A stretch of DNA of 64,000 bases, taken from the NCBI GenBank assembly GCA_963761015.1, contig CAVXFL010000022.1:1-64000 (forward strand). The letters are read 5' to 3'. A model generated the notes under the pieces. That model was given only the letters and a program-made list of their open reading frames with translations. It searched no databases and was not told the DNA's origin. Both the position numbers and the translations under genes were made by a program. Each line of letters opens with the position of its first letter. Position 1 is the stretch's first letter. Positions 41,672 to 50,628 of the stretch are shown here, one piece after another. The DNA is from CAVXFL01 sp963761015. GTDB taxonomy: Bacteria > Pseudomonadota > Alphaproteobacteria > Acetobacterales > Acetobacteraceae.

Positions 41672-42766
41672 TTATCCACGCTTGAGCGCCGCCGGCGCGA
41701 GCGGGTGGCGAACGCCGGCCGGATCGCGCACGTGGTCCGACTCCAGGTACTCGGGGCCGATCGGCACCTTGCCGTGGCCGCCGGGAATATCGAGCACATA
41801 GGTCGGCCAGGCCAGGCCGCTGATCCGGCCACGCAACGCGGCCAGAAGCCGCCGGCCTTCGGCGATCGGCACGTGAAACCGCGCGGTACCCGGCGCGGGG
41901 TCGAGCTGGTGCAGATGGTACGGCTTGACCCGCGCGGCGAGCATCGCCCGGAACAGGGCTTCCAGGGCAGATTCGCTGTCGTTGACGCCGCGCAGCAACA
42001 CCGACTGGCCGAGCACCGGAATCGCCGCCGCCTGCACCCGCCGGATCGCGTCGCGCGCCGCCTCGGTGAACTCGCGCGCGTGGTTCGCGTGCAGCACCAG
42101 GAACATCGCCTTGCCGGTTTCCATCGCTCGCACCAGCGCCGGTGTCACGAGCGCGGGATCGGCGAGTGGCGCGCGGCTGTGGATGCGCAGGATCTCGATC
42201 TGCGGCATGGCAGAGAGCGCCGCGACGATCGCCGCGAGCCGGCGCGGCGACAGCATCAGCGGATCGCCCCCGGTCAGGATCACCTCGCGGATTTCCGGAT
42301 GCCGGCGCAGCCAGGCATAGGCCGTTTGCAGCTCGGCCTCGGTCAGCACGCCGCCGTCCGGGCCGACCTGCTCGCGGCGAAAGCAAAAGCGGCAATAGAC
42401 CGGGCAGACCAGCAGCGGCTTCAGGAGTGCCCGATCGGGATAGCGGCGCACGACGCCCTTCACCGGCGACAGCGCCGCGTCGGCGATCGGATCGTCGCGC
42501 TCCTCCGGCGCGGTAACCAACTCGGCGGGATCGGGGATGAACTGGCGGCCGATCGGATCGTCCGGCCACTCGATCAGCGCGGCCAAGGCCGGCGGGATGG
42601 CGACGGCGTAGCGTTCCGCCACGGCGGCGACGCCGTCGCGGAAAGCGGGCGCGACAAAGCCCGCGCCGACCAGCGCATCGGCCCCCCTCAAGGTTTGTCC
42701 CCTCGAGGTTTGCCCCGTTAAGGCTTGCGCCCTTAAGGATTGATTGAATTGCTTGGTGGTAATCAT
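41672..42766 (-). CDS. epmB: EF-P beta-lysylation protein EpmB / lysine 2,3-aminomutase family
   Basis: Radical SAM enzyme of 364 residues that would turn (S)-alpha-lysine into (R)-beta-lysine for modification of elongation factor P. The iron-sulfur motif CPVYCRFC has Cys at residues 121, 125 and 128, and the SAM-binding segment ILTGGDPLML follows. The PLP-binding region near the C-terminus reads PTYVLDIPGGHGKVPI. GAGGCG precedes the ATG at 42766. The EpmA gene lies 0.7 kb away on the other strand, supporting the EpmB role over lysine fermentation. EF-P itself is not in the window. Confidence 0.9.
   Translation of the reverse strand: MITTKQFNQSLRAQALTGQTSRGQTLRGADALVGAGFVAPAFRDGVAAVAERYAVAIPPALAALIEWPDDPIGRQFIPDPAELVTAPEERDDPIADAALSPVKGVVRRYPDRALLKPLLVCPVYCRFCFRREQVGPDGGVLTEAELQTAYAWLRRHPEIREVILTGGDPLMLSPRRLAAIVAALSAMPQIEILRIHSRAPLADPALVTPALVRAMETGKAMFLVLHANHAREFTEAARDAIRRVQAAAIPVLGQSVLLRGVNDSESALEALFRAMLAARVKPYHLHQLDPAPGTARFHVPIAEGRRLLAALRGRISGLAWPTYVLDIPGGHGKVPIGPEYLESDHVRDPAGVRHPLAPAALKRG
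42690..42735. repeat. Imperfect 15-bp tandem repeat at the start of epmB
   Basis: Three to four degenerate 15-base units with the theme AAGGYTTGYSCCC run through the early codons of epmB and encode the five-residue pattern LRAQA, LTGQT, SRGQT, LRGAD. The unit is a multiple of three, so copy changes would keep the frame. Confidence 0.45.
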
Positions 42767-42807
42767 CGCGTCGCCTCTAGTATCCCGACCTTTTCGGAGC
42801 AACAGAA

Positions 42808-43149
42808 ATGAGCGCAGGCGCCATGCTGGTGGTAACGTCCGAAACCGTCGCGGGACACCGGGTCAGGGAGACGCTGGGACAGTGCTTCGGGGTGGTGGTA
42901 CGCAGCCGTGGGATCGGCGGCAACATCATGGCCGGGCTCCGCTCGATCGTGGGCGGCGAAATCACAGAGTACACGCGCCTGCTGGAGGAGGCGCGGCGCC
43001 ACGCGGTGGACCGAATGGTGCAAAATGCCGCCATGATGGGCGCCAATGCCATCCTGATGATGCGCTTCGATTCCGCCGAAATCGGGCAGACCATGAGCGA
43101 GATCGTGGCCTACGGCACCGCCGTGGTGCTCGACCCCGTTCCGGCCTGA
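42808..43149 (+). CDS. YbjQ/UPF0145 family protein
   Basis: Cytoplasmic protein of 113 residues. It matches the UPF0145 pattern: LVVTSETVAGHRVRETLG at the start, RSRGIGGNIMAGLRSIVGGEI in the middle and ANAILMMRFDSAEIG near the end. Function unknown; the family has been suggested to bind metals and to form a pentamer. It diverges from epmB with 41 bp between the start codons and is followed 3 bp later by a small membrane-protein gene. Confidence 0.9.
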   Translation: MSAGAMLVVTSETVAGHRVRETLGQCFGVVVRSRGIGGNIMAGLRSIVGGEITEYTRLLEEARRHAVDRMVQNAAMMGANAILMMRFDSAEIGQTMSEIVAYGTAVVLDPVPA

Positions 43150-43152
43150 TCC

Positions 43153-43440
43153 GTGCTGCTGGGCTGCCTTGTCGCGGCCGGCGCGATCATGGTGGCGGCC
43201 GGCGCGGTGCTGGCGCTGCTTCCGCATCTGCTCGGCGCCGGCATTTGGCTGCTCGCGCTTGGCTTGGCCGCGGTGCTGGGCGTGCTGTTCGAGCGGCGGC
43301 GCTACAAGCCGATCCTGGATGCCCCTCCCGGCCCGGGCTGGGTAGCCACGCGGGAGCGGTTCGTCGATGAGCAGAGCGGCGCGACCGTCGTGGTTTGGTA
43401 CAATCCGCGCACCGGCCAGCGCACCTACGTGCGCGCCTGA
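43153..43440 (+). CDS. Small membrane protein of unknown function
   Basis: A 95-residue protein with two adjacent membrane segments (LLGCLVAAGAIMVAAGAVLALL and GIWLLALGLAAVLGVLF) and a soluble C-terminus with VVWYNPRTGQRTYVRA. The start GTG at 43153 lies 3 bp after the UPF0145 stop, and epmA begins 12 bp after its own stop. Not recognised; coupling to the neighbours is the only clue. Confidence 0.7.
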   Translation: MLLGCLVAAGAIMVAAGAVLALLPHLLGAGIWLLALGLAAVLGVLFERRRYKPILDAPPGPGWVATRERFVDEQSGATVVVWYNPRTGQRTYVRA

Positions 43441-43452
43441 CCGGCTTTCCCG

Positions 43453-44454
43453 ATGACCGGCCGGCCGGTTTGGCACCCGGAAAGCCTCGCCGCGCGCCTG
43501 CCATTCCTGCACCGGCGCGCGCTGCTCACCCAGGCCGTGCGTGCGTTCTTCCTGGCGTACGGCTACACCGAAGTGGAAACGCCATACGCGGTGGCCGTGC
43601 CCGGCGAGGAGGTGCATCTGCGCGCGTTCCGCACCGAGCAAGAGCAGCCGGACGGCGGCACCAGGCCGCTCTGGCTGCACACCAGCCCGGAATTCGCCAT
43701 GAAAAAGCTGCTCGCGGGTGGCGCGGGACCGATATTTCAGCTCGCCCGCGTCTGGCGCAACGGCGAGGGCAGCGACCTCCATGCGCCCGAGTTCACCATG
43801 CTGGAATGGTACCGCCCGGGCGCGGGCATGGCGTCGCTGATCGCGGAGTGCATGGCGCTGCTCCGTGCGGTGCTGCCCCCGGTCGTCACCTGCCGGGGCG
43901 TGACGAGCGATCTGTCGCGGCACGAGCGCCTCACCGTGGCCGCGGCCTTCGCGCGCCACGCCGGGGTGGACGTGCTCGCCACGGCCGGCAACGCGGCGGC
44001 GCTGGCCGCGCAGGCCGGGGAGAATTTGCGCCCGAACGAGACCTGGGAGGATCTGTTCTTCCGGCTGTTGCTGGCGCGCATCGAGCCCCGGCTCGGCCGG
44101 GCGCACCCGACGTTCCTGACCCATTGGCCGGCCGCCCAGGCGGCGCTGGCGCGGCGCGACCCGGCCGATCCGCGCGTCGCCGAACGGTTCGAACTGTTCG
44201 TCTGCGGTATCGAACTGGCCAACGCCTTCGTGGAACTGACCGATGCCGCCGAGCAGCGCGCCCGCTTCGAGGCCGAGCGCGCCCGCCGCCACGCGCTCAC
44301 CGGCCAGGACTGGCCAATGGACGAGGATCTTCTGGCGGCGCTCGCGCAGGGCATGCCGGAGGCGGGCGGGGTGGCGCTCGGCTTCGACCGGCTCGCCATG
44401 ATCGCCAGCGGCGCCGAGCGTATTTCCCAGGTGCAATGGCTGCCGTCACCATGA
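43453..44454 (+). CDS. epmA: EF-P lysine aminoacylase EpmA (GenX/PoxA)
   Basis: Paralogue of the class II lysyl-tRNA synthetase catalytic core without the anticodon domain, 333 residues. Motif 2 reads FQLARVWRNGEGSDLHAPEFT and motif 3 GVALGFDRLAMI. EpmA joins beta-lysine to a conserved lysine of elongation factor P. With epmB close by, the organism has both modifying enzymes. Its TGA overlaps the next gene by ATGA. An ordinary LysRS is excluded by the length. Confidence 0.95.
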   Translation: MTGRPVWHPESLAARLPFLHRRALLTQAVRAFFLAYGYTEVETPYAVAVPGEEVHLRAFRTEQEQPDGGTRPLWLHTSPEFAMKKLLAGGAGPIFQLARVWRNGEGSDLHAPEFTMLEWYRPGAGMASLIAECMALLRAVLPPVVTCRGVTSDLSRHERLTVAAAFARHAGVDVLATAGNAAALAAQAGENLRPNETWEDLFFRLLLARIEPRLGRAHPTFLTHWPAAQAALARRDPADPRVAERFELFVCGIELANAFVELTDAAEQRARFEAERARRHALTGQDWPMDEDLLAALAQGMPEAGGVALGFDRLAMIASGAERISQVQWLPSP

Positions 44455-45831
44455 ACGCCACCGAACTTACTGCCGCCGTCTGGCGCGATTCCGGGATGCC
44501 GGCGGACGCCCTGGGCTGGCTCGCGCTATCGGGCGCCGATCCGGTGCTGCCGTCCTCGTTCCGCGTGGGCACGGCGGCGCAGGTGTCCATCGCGCTCGCC
44601 GCGCTCGCCGCCGCCGAGCTTTGGCGGCTCCGCACCGGCCGCGCGCAAGGCGTGGCCGTCGCTATGCGGGATGCGGCCGTCGAGTTCCGCTCCGAGCGGC
44701 ACCTGACGATCGACGGCGCGCCCACCCCGCCGGAGTGGGACAGCATCGCCGGGCCTTTACCGCACCGGCGACGGCGGCTGGGTGCGGCTGCACACGAATT
44801 TCGCGCATCATCGCGAGGGTGTGCTGCGGCTGCTGGGCTGCGCGGGAGACCGCGCCGGCGTGCAGGCGGCGCTCGACAACTGGCGGGCGCTGGCATTCGA
44901 GCAGTCCGCGGCCGATGCCGGGCTTTGCGTCACCGCCATGCGCGCCTTCGCCGAGTGGGACGCGCATCCGCAGGGCCAGGCAATCGCCGCGTTGCCGCCG
45001 GTGGAGATCGAACGCATCGGCGACGCGCCGCCCGTTCCGTTGCCGACAGCCGACCGGCCGCTCGGCGGGGTCCGCGTGCTCGATCTGACGCGGATCATTG
45101 CCGGGCCGGTGGCCGGCCGCACGCTCGCGGTTCACGGCGCCGACGTGCTGCTGATCACCAGCCCATTTCTGCCGGCGGTACCCGCGCTGGTCGTCGACAC
45201 CGGACGTGGCAAGCTGTCCGCGCACCTGGATCTCGACGCGGAGGCGGATCGCGCGCGGCTTTGCTCATTGGTCGGGCAAGCGGACGTGCTGCTTCAGGCG
45301 TACCGTCCGGGCACGCTCGCGGCGCGCGGCTTCGGACCGGCGGCCTGCGCGCGGCTGCGGCCTGGCATCGTCTATGCCTCGCTCTCGGCGTACGGCCGAG
45401 CCGGGCCGTGGTCCGGGCGGCGCGGTTTCGACTCGCTCGTCCAGACGGCGAGCGGGTTCAACCGCGCCGAGGCGGAGGCGGCGGGATCGGCGGCGCCGAA
45501 ACCGCTACCGGCGCAGGCGCTCGACCACGCCTCCGGGTATCTGCTGGCGTTCGGCATCATGGCGGCGCTGCGGCGGCGGGCGGTCGAGGGCGGAAGCTGG
45601 CACGTGCAGGTCTCGCTGGCCCGCACCGGCCTATGGCTGCGCGGCCTTGGCCGGATCGACGGGATGACCTGCCCGGAGCCGGCGTTCGACGATTTGCTCG
45701 CAACCACGCCCTCGGGCTTCGGCCGGCTCACGGCGGTGCGCCACGCCGCCCGGATGAGCGAAACCCCACCCCACTGGTCCCGCCCCGCCGTCCCGCTCGG
45801 CGCCGATCCGCCGGAATGGCCGGCCGCCTGA
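44451..45831 (+). CDS. CaiB/BaiF family III CoA-transferase (frameshifted)
   Basis: Family III CoA-transferase of about 459 residues after correction. The C-terminal part has PLGGVRVLDLTRIIAGPVAGR, then LSAHLDLDAEADR, LLQAYRPGTLAARGFG and IVYASLSAYGRAGPWSG, all standard for the family. The N-terminal part is a weaker copy of the same fold. One extra G in the run at 44751-44753 breaks the frame; removing it gives GLYRTGDGGWVRLHTNF. The ATG at 44451 overlaps the epmA stop. Acyl donor and acceptor unknown. Confidence 0.82.
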
Positions 45832-45951
45832 CGCAATCTCTTGCGAAGACCGGCCGCCTAGGCGGATGCTGTTTGCCGACCACCGGATACGGCGCGCGGG
45901 TGCTCGGCCCCGGGGGCAAGGCTGTGAGGTCCCTCTCTCGGCAGCGCAGGG

Positions 45952-47319
45952 ATGGCCATGCGTTTCGTCTATGTCGTCGCCCTCGTCGGCGCGCTCGGTG
46001 GGGCGCTGTTCGGCTACGATACCGGCGCCATTTCCGGGGCGATCCTGTACCTCAAGCAACAGTTTTCGCTCTCCGCCGGGTTGCAGGAAGTCGTCACCAG
46101 CATCGCCCTGGCCGGCGCGACCATCGGCGCGCTGATCGGCGGCAAGCTGGCCGACCGCTACGGCCGCCGCCGGGTCATCATCGCCAATGCGATGATGTTC
46201 CTCGCGGGCTCGATCGGAACCGCCCTCGCCCAGTCCGTGCCCTGGCTGATCGCCGGGCGGCTGTTCATCGGCAGCGCCATCGGCATCGCCTCCTTCGTGG
46301 CGCCGCTTTACCTCTCGGAAATGGCGCCGGCCGCGATTCGCGGTTCGCTCGTTTCGCTCAACCAGGTGGCGCTGACCGGCGGCATTCTCGTCTCCTACCT
46401 GGTCGATTACGCCTTCGCTTACCCCGCCGGCTGGCACTGGATGTTCGGCCTCGGCGCCGTCCCGGCGCTCGCGCTGGCCATCGGCATCGTGCTCATGCCG
46501 GCGAGTCCGCGCTGGCTGATCATGCAGGGCCGGCGCGAGGAGGCGCGCCATGTGCTGCAACGCATCCGCCGCGCCGGAGCCTCGGTCGATGCGGAGTTGG
46601 ACGAGATCGCCGGCGGCCTGACGCGCCAGCAGGGCGGATTCGCGGCGCTGCTGCGCCCGGCGCTGCGCATGCCGCTGATCATCGGTGTCGTGCTCGCGGC
46701 GTTGCAGCAGGTCACCGGCATCAACACGGTGATTTACTATGCGCCGACGATCTTCCAGTTCGCCGGGCTCGGCTCGGCGGAGGTCGCCATCTTCGCCACG
46801 ATCGGCGTCGGCATCGTCAATGTGCTGGCCACTCTGGTCGCCGTGTGGCTGATCGACCGCGTCGGGCGGCGCCCGCTGCTGCTGGTCGGCGAGGCCGGCA
46901 TGATGGCGAGCCTGATCGTGCTCGGCGCAGGGTTTCTCTGGCACGGCCAGGGCGGCCTCACCGCCTGGATCACCGCCGCCAGCCTGATGACCTATGTCGG
47001 GTTTTTCGCCATCGGCCTCGGCCCGGTGTTCTGGCTGCTGATCTCCGAAATCTATCCGCTGCGGGTGCGCGGCACCGCGATGAGCGTCGCGACGGCGGTG
47101 AACTGGGTGATCAATCTGCTGGTGGCGCTGACGTTTCTCAGCCTCGTCGGGCTGGTCGGCCGGTCCGCGACCTTCTGGATCTACGCGGGCTTCTCGGCCG
47201 CCGCGCTGCTGTTCACCTGGTTGCTGGTGCCGGAAACCAAGGGGCGCACGCTGGAGGAAATCGAGGCCCACTGGCAGGCCGGCCGCCACCCGCGGGCGCT
47301 CGGACCCAAGCGGGCATAG
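45952..47319 (+). CDS. MFS sugar:proton symporter
   Basis: Twelve-segment sugar porter of the major facilitator superfamily, 455 residues. Motifs include LFGYDTGAISGAI, GGKLADRYGRRRVI, the sugar-contact segment QQVTGINTVIYYAPTIF and PETKGRTLEEIE at the end. These identify the GalP/XylE/AraE group of proton symporters. No sugar kinase or regulator is adjacent. The real start may be the second Met at 45958. Confidence 0.93.
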   Translation: MAMRFVYVVALVGALGGALFGYDTGAISGAILYLKQQFSLSAGLQEVVTSIALAGATIGALIGGKLADRYGRRRVIIANAMMFLAGSIGTALAQSVPWLIAGRLFIGSAIGIASFVAPLYLSEMAPAAIRGSLVSLNQVALTGGILVSYLVDYAFAYPAGWHWMFGLGAVPALALAIGIVLMPASPRWLIMQGRREEARHVLQRIRRAGASVDAELDEIAGGLTRQQGGFAALLRPALRMPLIIGVVLAALQQVTGINTVIYYAPTIFQFAGLGSAEVAIFATIGVGIVNVLATLVAVWLIDRVGRRPLLLVGEAGMMASLIVLGAGFLWHGQGGLTAWITAASLMTYVGFFAIGLGPVFWLLISEIYPLRVRGTAMSVATAVNWVINLLVALTFLSLVGLVGRSATFWIYAGFSAAALLFTWLLVPETKGRTLEEIEAHWQAGRHPRALGPKRA

Positions 47320-47346
47320 TTGCCGGCTCCGACCGCCAGGTCCGGA

Positions 47347-47583
47347 CTATGCTGCTTTTGCCGCCGGGGATGAAGCTACGGTCCGGCCGACGTCGCCGGC
47401 CTGCAACCGCTTCTCGGCCACATCGAGATCCCTGGCGCTAAATCGCGCTGTTCCGCAACGCCAGCAGTACCAGCCTGCTTGGGCGACCACCGTTCGCCGG
47501 CCACCCTCGCGGATTTCGAGTTCCGCCACGTCCCGCTCCAATTCGCCGCCGCAAGCCTCGCAGATCACCTTCGCGCCTCCCAT
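47347..47583 (-). CDS. Orphan zinc-ribbon protein (YgiT/MqsA N-terminal type)
   Basis: A 78-residue protein with two CxxC pairs (CEACGG and CWRCG) in the spacing of the YgiT-type zinc finger found at the N-terminus of MqsA antitoxins. The helix-turn-helix domain and a partner toxin gene are missing, so it is either a stand-alone zinc ribbon or a remnant. The ending SSPAAKAA is low complexity. Confidence 0.65.
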   Translation of the reverse strand: MGGAKVICEACGGELERDVAELEIREGGRRTVVAQAGWYCWRCGTARFSARDLDVAEKRLQAGDVGRTVASSPAAKAA

Positions 47584-47771
47584 GCCCGCCGACGCCTATA
47601 CACGGCGCCGCCAAGTCGCACCGAGTAGGCGCGGCGGTCCGGCCAATGCAACAATTTTCGCGCGATCGTAGGTGGAGAAAATCTACTTGCGGTCGCCGAA
47701 CACCCCCCGCCTCGGCTAACGCGGCCGGCGTCCGCTCGGCATACGCGTCCGCGAAAACCTGGCGCCAAGGC
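47584..47771. other. Intergenic stretch with no recognised feature
   Basis: This is 188 bp between the zinc-ribbon gene and thiE. No convincing reading frame, hairpin or promoter was seen. Confidence 0.5.
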
Positions 47772-48425
47772 TCACAAAGGCTCGGCGATCGCTATAGCGG
47801 CGTTCAGGGCTCGCACCCCGGCCGCAGGGCCGTCAGGGTGGTTCCAGACCGCGCCGATCACCGCCAGAAAATCCGCGCCCGCCTGAACGAGCGGGGCGCA
47901 GTTCTCGGCGGTGATGCCGCCGATCGCCACTGCGGGCAATTCCATCAGCTCGGACCACCAGCGCAACAGCTCCACCTCGCAGCGAATGCCGGTCTGCTTG
48001 GTCCCGGATGGGAAGAACGAGCCGAAGGCCACGTAATCCGCGCCCGCCTCGCCCGCGCGCATGGCGAGATCGCCGCTCCCGTAGCAACTCACACCCAGCG
48101 TCAGATCGGGGCCGAGCACGCGGCGCGCATCGGCGGGCGGCATGTCCTCGGCGCCGACATGCGCGCCATCGCAGCCGGTGGCCACCGCGAGGTCCGGGCG
48201 GTCGTTCAGCAGGAAGGCGACCCCGCGCTCCTGCGCCACCGGGCGCAGCGCGTCCACCGCGCGGCGGATCGCGTCGTCGTCAGCGTCCTTCAGCCGCAAC
48301 TGCACCGCCGCCACGTCGCCCGCGTCCAGCGCCGCGCCAAGCTGGTCGTGGAACGCGGGCAAATCGAACGCGGGCGGCGTTGCCAGATAGAGCCGGCAGC
48401 GCTCCGCCCGCGCCATGCCGTTCAT
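47772..48425 (-). CDS. thiE: Thiamine phosphate synthase
   Basis: Joins the pyrimidine and thiazole precursors of thiamine. The 217-residue TIM-barrel protein has AVQLRLKDADD, FLLNDRPDLAVATGCDGAHVGAEDMP, TLGVSCYGSGD and ADYVAFGSFFPSGTKQ, with VAIGGIT near the end. The ATG at 48425 overlaps the aldolase stop (ATGA). No other thiamine gene and no TPP riboswitch is seen here; expression probably follows the aldolase gene. Confidence 0.95.
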   Translation of the reverse strand: MNGMARAERCRLYLATPPAFDLPAFHDQLGAALDAGDVAAVQLRLKDADDDAIRRAVDALRPVAQERGVAFLLNDRPDLAVATGCDGAHVGAEDMPPADARRVLGPDLTLGVSCYGSGDLAMRAGEAGADYVAFGSFFPSGTKQTGIRCEVELLRWWSELMELPAVAIGGITAENCAPLVQAGADFLAVIGAVWNHPDGPAAGVRALNAAIAIAEPL

Positions 48426-49343
48426 CCGCGGCCCTGATAGATCTCGATCACCTTGCCGAGCATCGCCAGCGCGTCTTCCTTCGGACGCTGAAAACTGTTG
48501 CGGCCGATGATGCTGCCGTTCGCGCCGCCGTCGCGCAGGCCGCGGACGGTGGTGAACAGCTCCGCGTCGGACGTGCTCTCGCCGCCCGAGAACACCACGA
48601 TCCGCCGCCCGTTGAACGCGCACTGCATCACGTGCTCGACCCGCCGCGCCAGGGTCGAGGTGTCGATGTGCTGCTGCTCGTAGGTCTTCTTCGCGGCGTC
48701 CAGCCCGATCCCCTCGGTCGGCGGCTTGACCTTGATGATGTGCGCACCCATCAGCGCCGCCATGTGCGCGGCGTAGCCGCAGATATCCACCGCCGTCTCC
48801 GCCGCCTTGTCCAGCTTCGGGCCGCGCGGATAACTCCAGACCACGACGGCGAGTCCGGCGCTCTTCGCCTCCTCGGCCAGTTCGCGCAACTCCTCCATCT
48901 GCTCCAGCGCGTATTCGCTGCCCGGGATACATGGTGAAGCCGATGGCGCAGCAGCCGAGCCTGAGCGCATCCGCGACCGACCCGGTCACCGCCTGGTCCT
49001 TGGTCACCGCCAGGCTGTTGCTGCTGTTCAGCTTCAGGATGGTCGGGATGGCGCCGGCATAGGTATCGGCCCCGGTCTCGATCATCCCGAGCGGCGCGGC
49101 ATAGGCGTTCAGCCCGGCCTCCAGCGCGAGCTGGAAATGATAATGCGGATCGTAGGCCGCCGGATTGGGCGCGAAGCTGCGCGCCGGGCCGTGCTCGAAG
49201 CCCTGGTCGACCGGCAGGATCACCACCTTGCCGGAGCCGCCGAGCTTCCCCTCCATCAGGATGCGGGCGAGGTTCGCCTTGCTGCCCGGATTGTCGCTCT
49301 CGTACCAGTCCAGGATCTTTTTCACCCGCTGCGTGATGCGCAT
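48422..49343 (-). CDS. fbaB: Class I fructose-bisphosphate aldolase, archaeal/DhnA type (frameshifted)
   Basis: Schiff-base aldolase of glycolysis and gluconeogenesis. It starts MRITQRVKKILDWYE and has VVILPVDQGFEHGP, VVVWSYPRGP and the catalytic Lys region GAHIIKVKPPTEG, ending with SGGESTSDAELF and GANGSIIGRNSFQRP. One extra base in the CCCGGG run at 48921-48926 breaks the frame; corrected, the protein has about 306 residues. GGGAG precedes the ATG at 49343. It overlaps thiE by four bases. Confidence 0.9.
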
Positions 49344-49410
49344 TGTTGGCTTCTCCCTAAAGCGGACGTTCGCCCCCGCCGATGCGCCAAGCCTAGCAGG
49401 GCGCGCGCGC

Positions 49411-49836
49411 TCAGGGGAGCCAGGGGCTTTTCGCCAGCCAGTCGGGCAGGCGCCGCATCGCGCCGGGCTCGGCCAGGTCGAGCGCGGGCGGCCGCGCGCT
49501 CAGCAACGCCGCGCCGCGCTCGGCGGCCGCCGACGCCACGGATGCATAGGCGGGGCAGTCGGCGGAAAGCACCAGCGCCTTCTGGCCCGTGCGGAGCGCC
49601 TCCAGCGCGCGGCCGGCGGCGTCGGCGCAGTCCAGGATGTCCGCGGCCGGCGCGTCGGGGTAGCGCGCGCGCGCCTGGTCCACCAGCGCCCGCCACCAGC
49701 CACAGCCGGCATAGCAGGCGGCGGCGGGCGCGGAGAGCAGAATGACCGGCCGCCCCGGCGCCAGCGCCGCCAGCGCGTGCGCCAGGGCATGCACCGTGAC
49801 CGCCGGCATTCGGCCCGGATCAGGCTTGACCTCCAC
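49411..49836 (-). CDS. Hypothetical protein
   Basis: Unrecognised protein of up to 141 residues; an internal Met at 49809 would give 132. It contains GRPVILLSAPAAACYAGCGWW and ADILDCADAAGRALEALRTGQ and reads like a small alpha/beta domain with several Cys. It ends downstream of the aldolase start on the same strand, so it may be the first gene of that operon. Function unknown. Confidence 0.6.
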   Translation of the reverse strand: MEVKPDPGRMPAVTVHALAHALAALAPGRPVILLSAPAAACYAGCGWWRALVDQARARYPDAPAADILDCADAAGRALEALRTGQKALVLSADCPAYASVASAAAERGAALLSARPPALDLAEPGAMRRLPDWLAKSPWLP

Positions 49837-49893
49837 TCCCCCCGCCTTTCAATTTGCCCGCGAGCCTGTGAACAACCCCCGGCTGGAAACGCC

Positions 49894-50106
49894 ATGGCCG
49901 AGCCCGAGGAAGATGCGGCCGATGCCGTCCAGCGGCTGGAGGCCGCGCTCGAACGCATCGCCGCCTCGGTGGTGCGCCGGCGCGTCGCCACGTTTTCGGA
50001 CCCGCAGAAAGCCGAATTGGCAGCGCGACTCGACGCGCTTATTGCACAATTGCGTGCCGTCCTCGACGGCGCCGCCCCCGGCGGCGGGCCAGCCGAGAGC
50101 CGATAG
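49894..50106 (+). CDS. Small coiled-coil protein upstream of zapA
   Basis: A 70-residue acidic protein predicted to be helical (DAADAVQRLEAALERIAASV and ELAARLDALIAQLRAVL). It lies 12 bp before zapA on the same strand, where alphaproteobacteria often carry a short coiled-coil gene (DUF4164-like). A role in cell division is suggested by location only. Confidence 0.65.
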   Translation: MAEPEEDAADAVQRLEAALERIAASVVRRRVATFSDPQKAELAARLDALIAQLRAVLDGAAPGGGPAESR

Positions 50107-50118
50107 CAGGAGACGTCG

Positions 50119-50475
50119 ATGGCGCAGATGACCGTCCGGATCAACGGCCACCCGTATACGATCGGCTGCGAGGACGGGCAGGAGACGCATTTGCAGGCGA
50201 TGGCGGAGGAGGTGAACCGCCGCATCGGCAGCCTGCGGGCGGTGGTCGGCCAAGGCGAGGAGACCCAGGCCCTGGTGCTGGCCGCCGTGCTGCTCGCCGA
50301 CGAGGTGCACGATCTCCGCCACGAACTCGCCCGCACGCAGGCTGCGGCGGCGCAGAGCGCGCGCGCCGCCCAGGCCTCGGCGCCGCGCAATCCAAGGGAA
50401 CGGGATTTCACCCGCAGCCTTTCCCGCCTCGCCAGCCGGGCGGAGGAGATTGCCGCGACGCTCGAGCATCCCTAA
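50119..50475 (+). CDS. zapA: Cell division protein ZapA
   Basis: FtsZ-ring stabiliser of 118 residues. The start QMTVRINGHPYTIGCEDGQE and the following AMAEEVNRRIGSLRAVVG and coiled-coil helix are standard ZapA features. The tail is Ala-rich and longer than in E. coli. It is followed directly by 6S RNA and fthC, an arrangement conserved in many Proteobacteria. Confidence 0.94.
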   Translation: MAQMTVRINGHPYTIGCEDGQETHLQAMAEEVNRRIGSLRAVVGQGEETQALVLAAVLLADEVHDLRHELARTQAAAAQSARAAQASAPRNPRERDFTRSLSRLASRAEEIAATLEHP

Positions 50476-50477
50476 AT

Positions 50478-50628
50478 ACGTTCTCGCGGGGCTGCCCGGT
50501 GCGTCAGGCTATTTATCCCCGGGGCCAGTAAGCATTCTTCCAGGGAGCTGGCTCTGTCGTGGCCCTGGTCACGGTATCTGGCGCCCACCTGCACAAGCAG
50601 GCCTTGGGAGGATGATGCGCCAACGGCC
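50478..50628 (+). ncRNA. ssrS: 6S RNA
   Basis: The 153-bp gap between zapA and fthC is the conserved site of 6S RNA, which binds sigma70 RNA polymerase. The sequence can form a long rod: the 5' part GCGGGGCTGCCCGGTGCGTC and the 3' part TTGGGAGGATGATGCGCC bracket a central region with TTCCAGGGAGCTGGCTC and TGGCCCTGGTCACGGTATC, as in alphaproteobacterial members. The exact ends are approximate. Confidence 0.78.

Noticed and set aside
43395..47441. A 1348-codon open frame on the plus strand
   Set aside because: It is an artefact of stop-poor GC-rich DNA. epmA, most of the CoA-transferase and the MFS transporter lie in other frames and have clear family motifs; only the short 5' part of the CoA-transferase uses this frame.
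47584..49400. TPP riboswitch for thiE
   Set aside because: thiE starts inside the end of the aldolase gene with no leader, and no thi-box pattern was seen.
49344..49410. Separate promoter region between the aldolase and the upstream hypothetical gene
   Set aside because: Only 67 bp with a ribosome site; nothing resembling -35/-10 hexamers.
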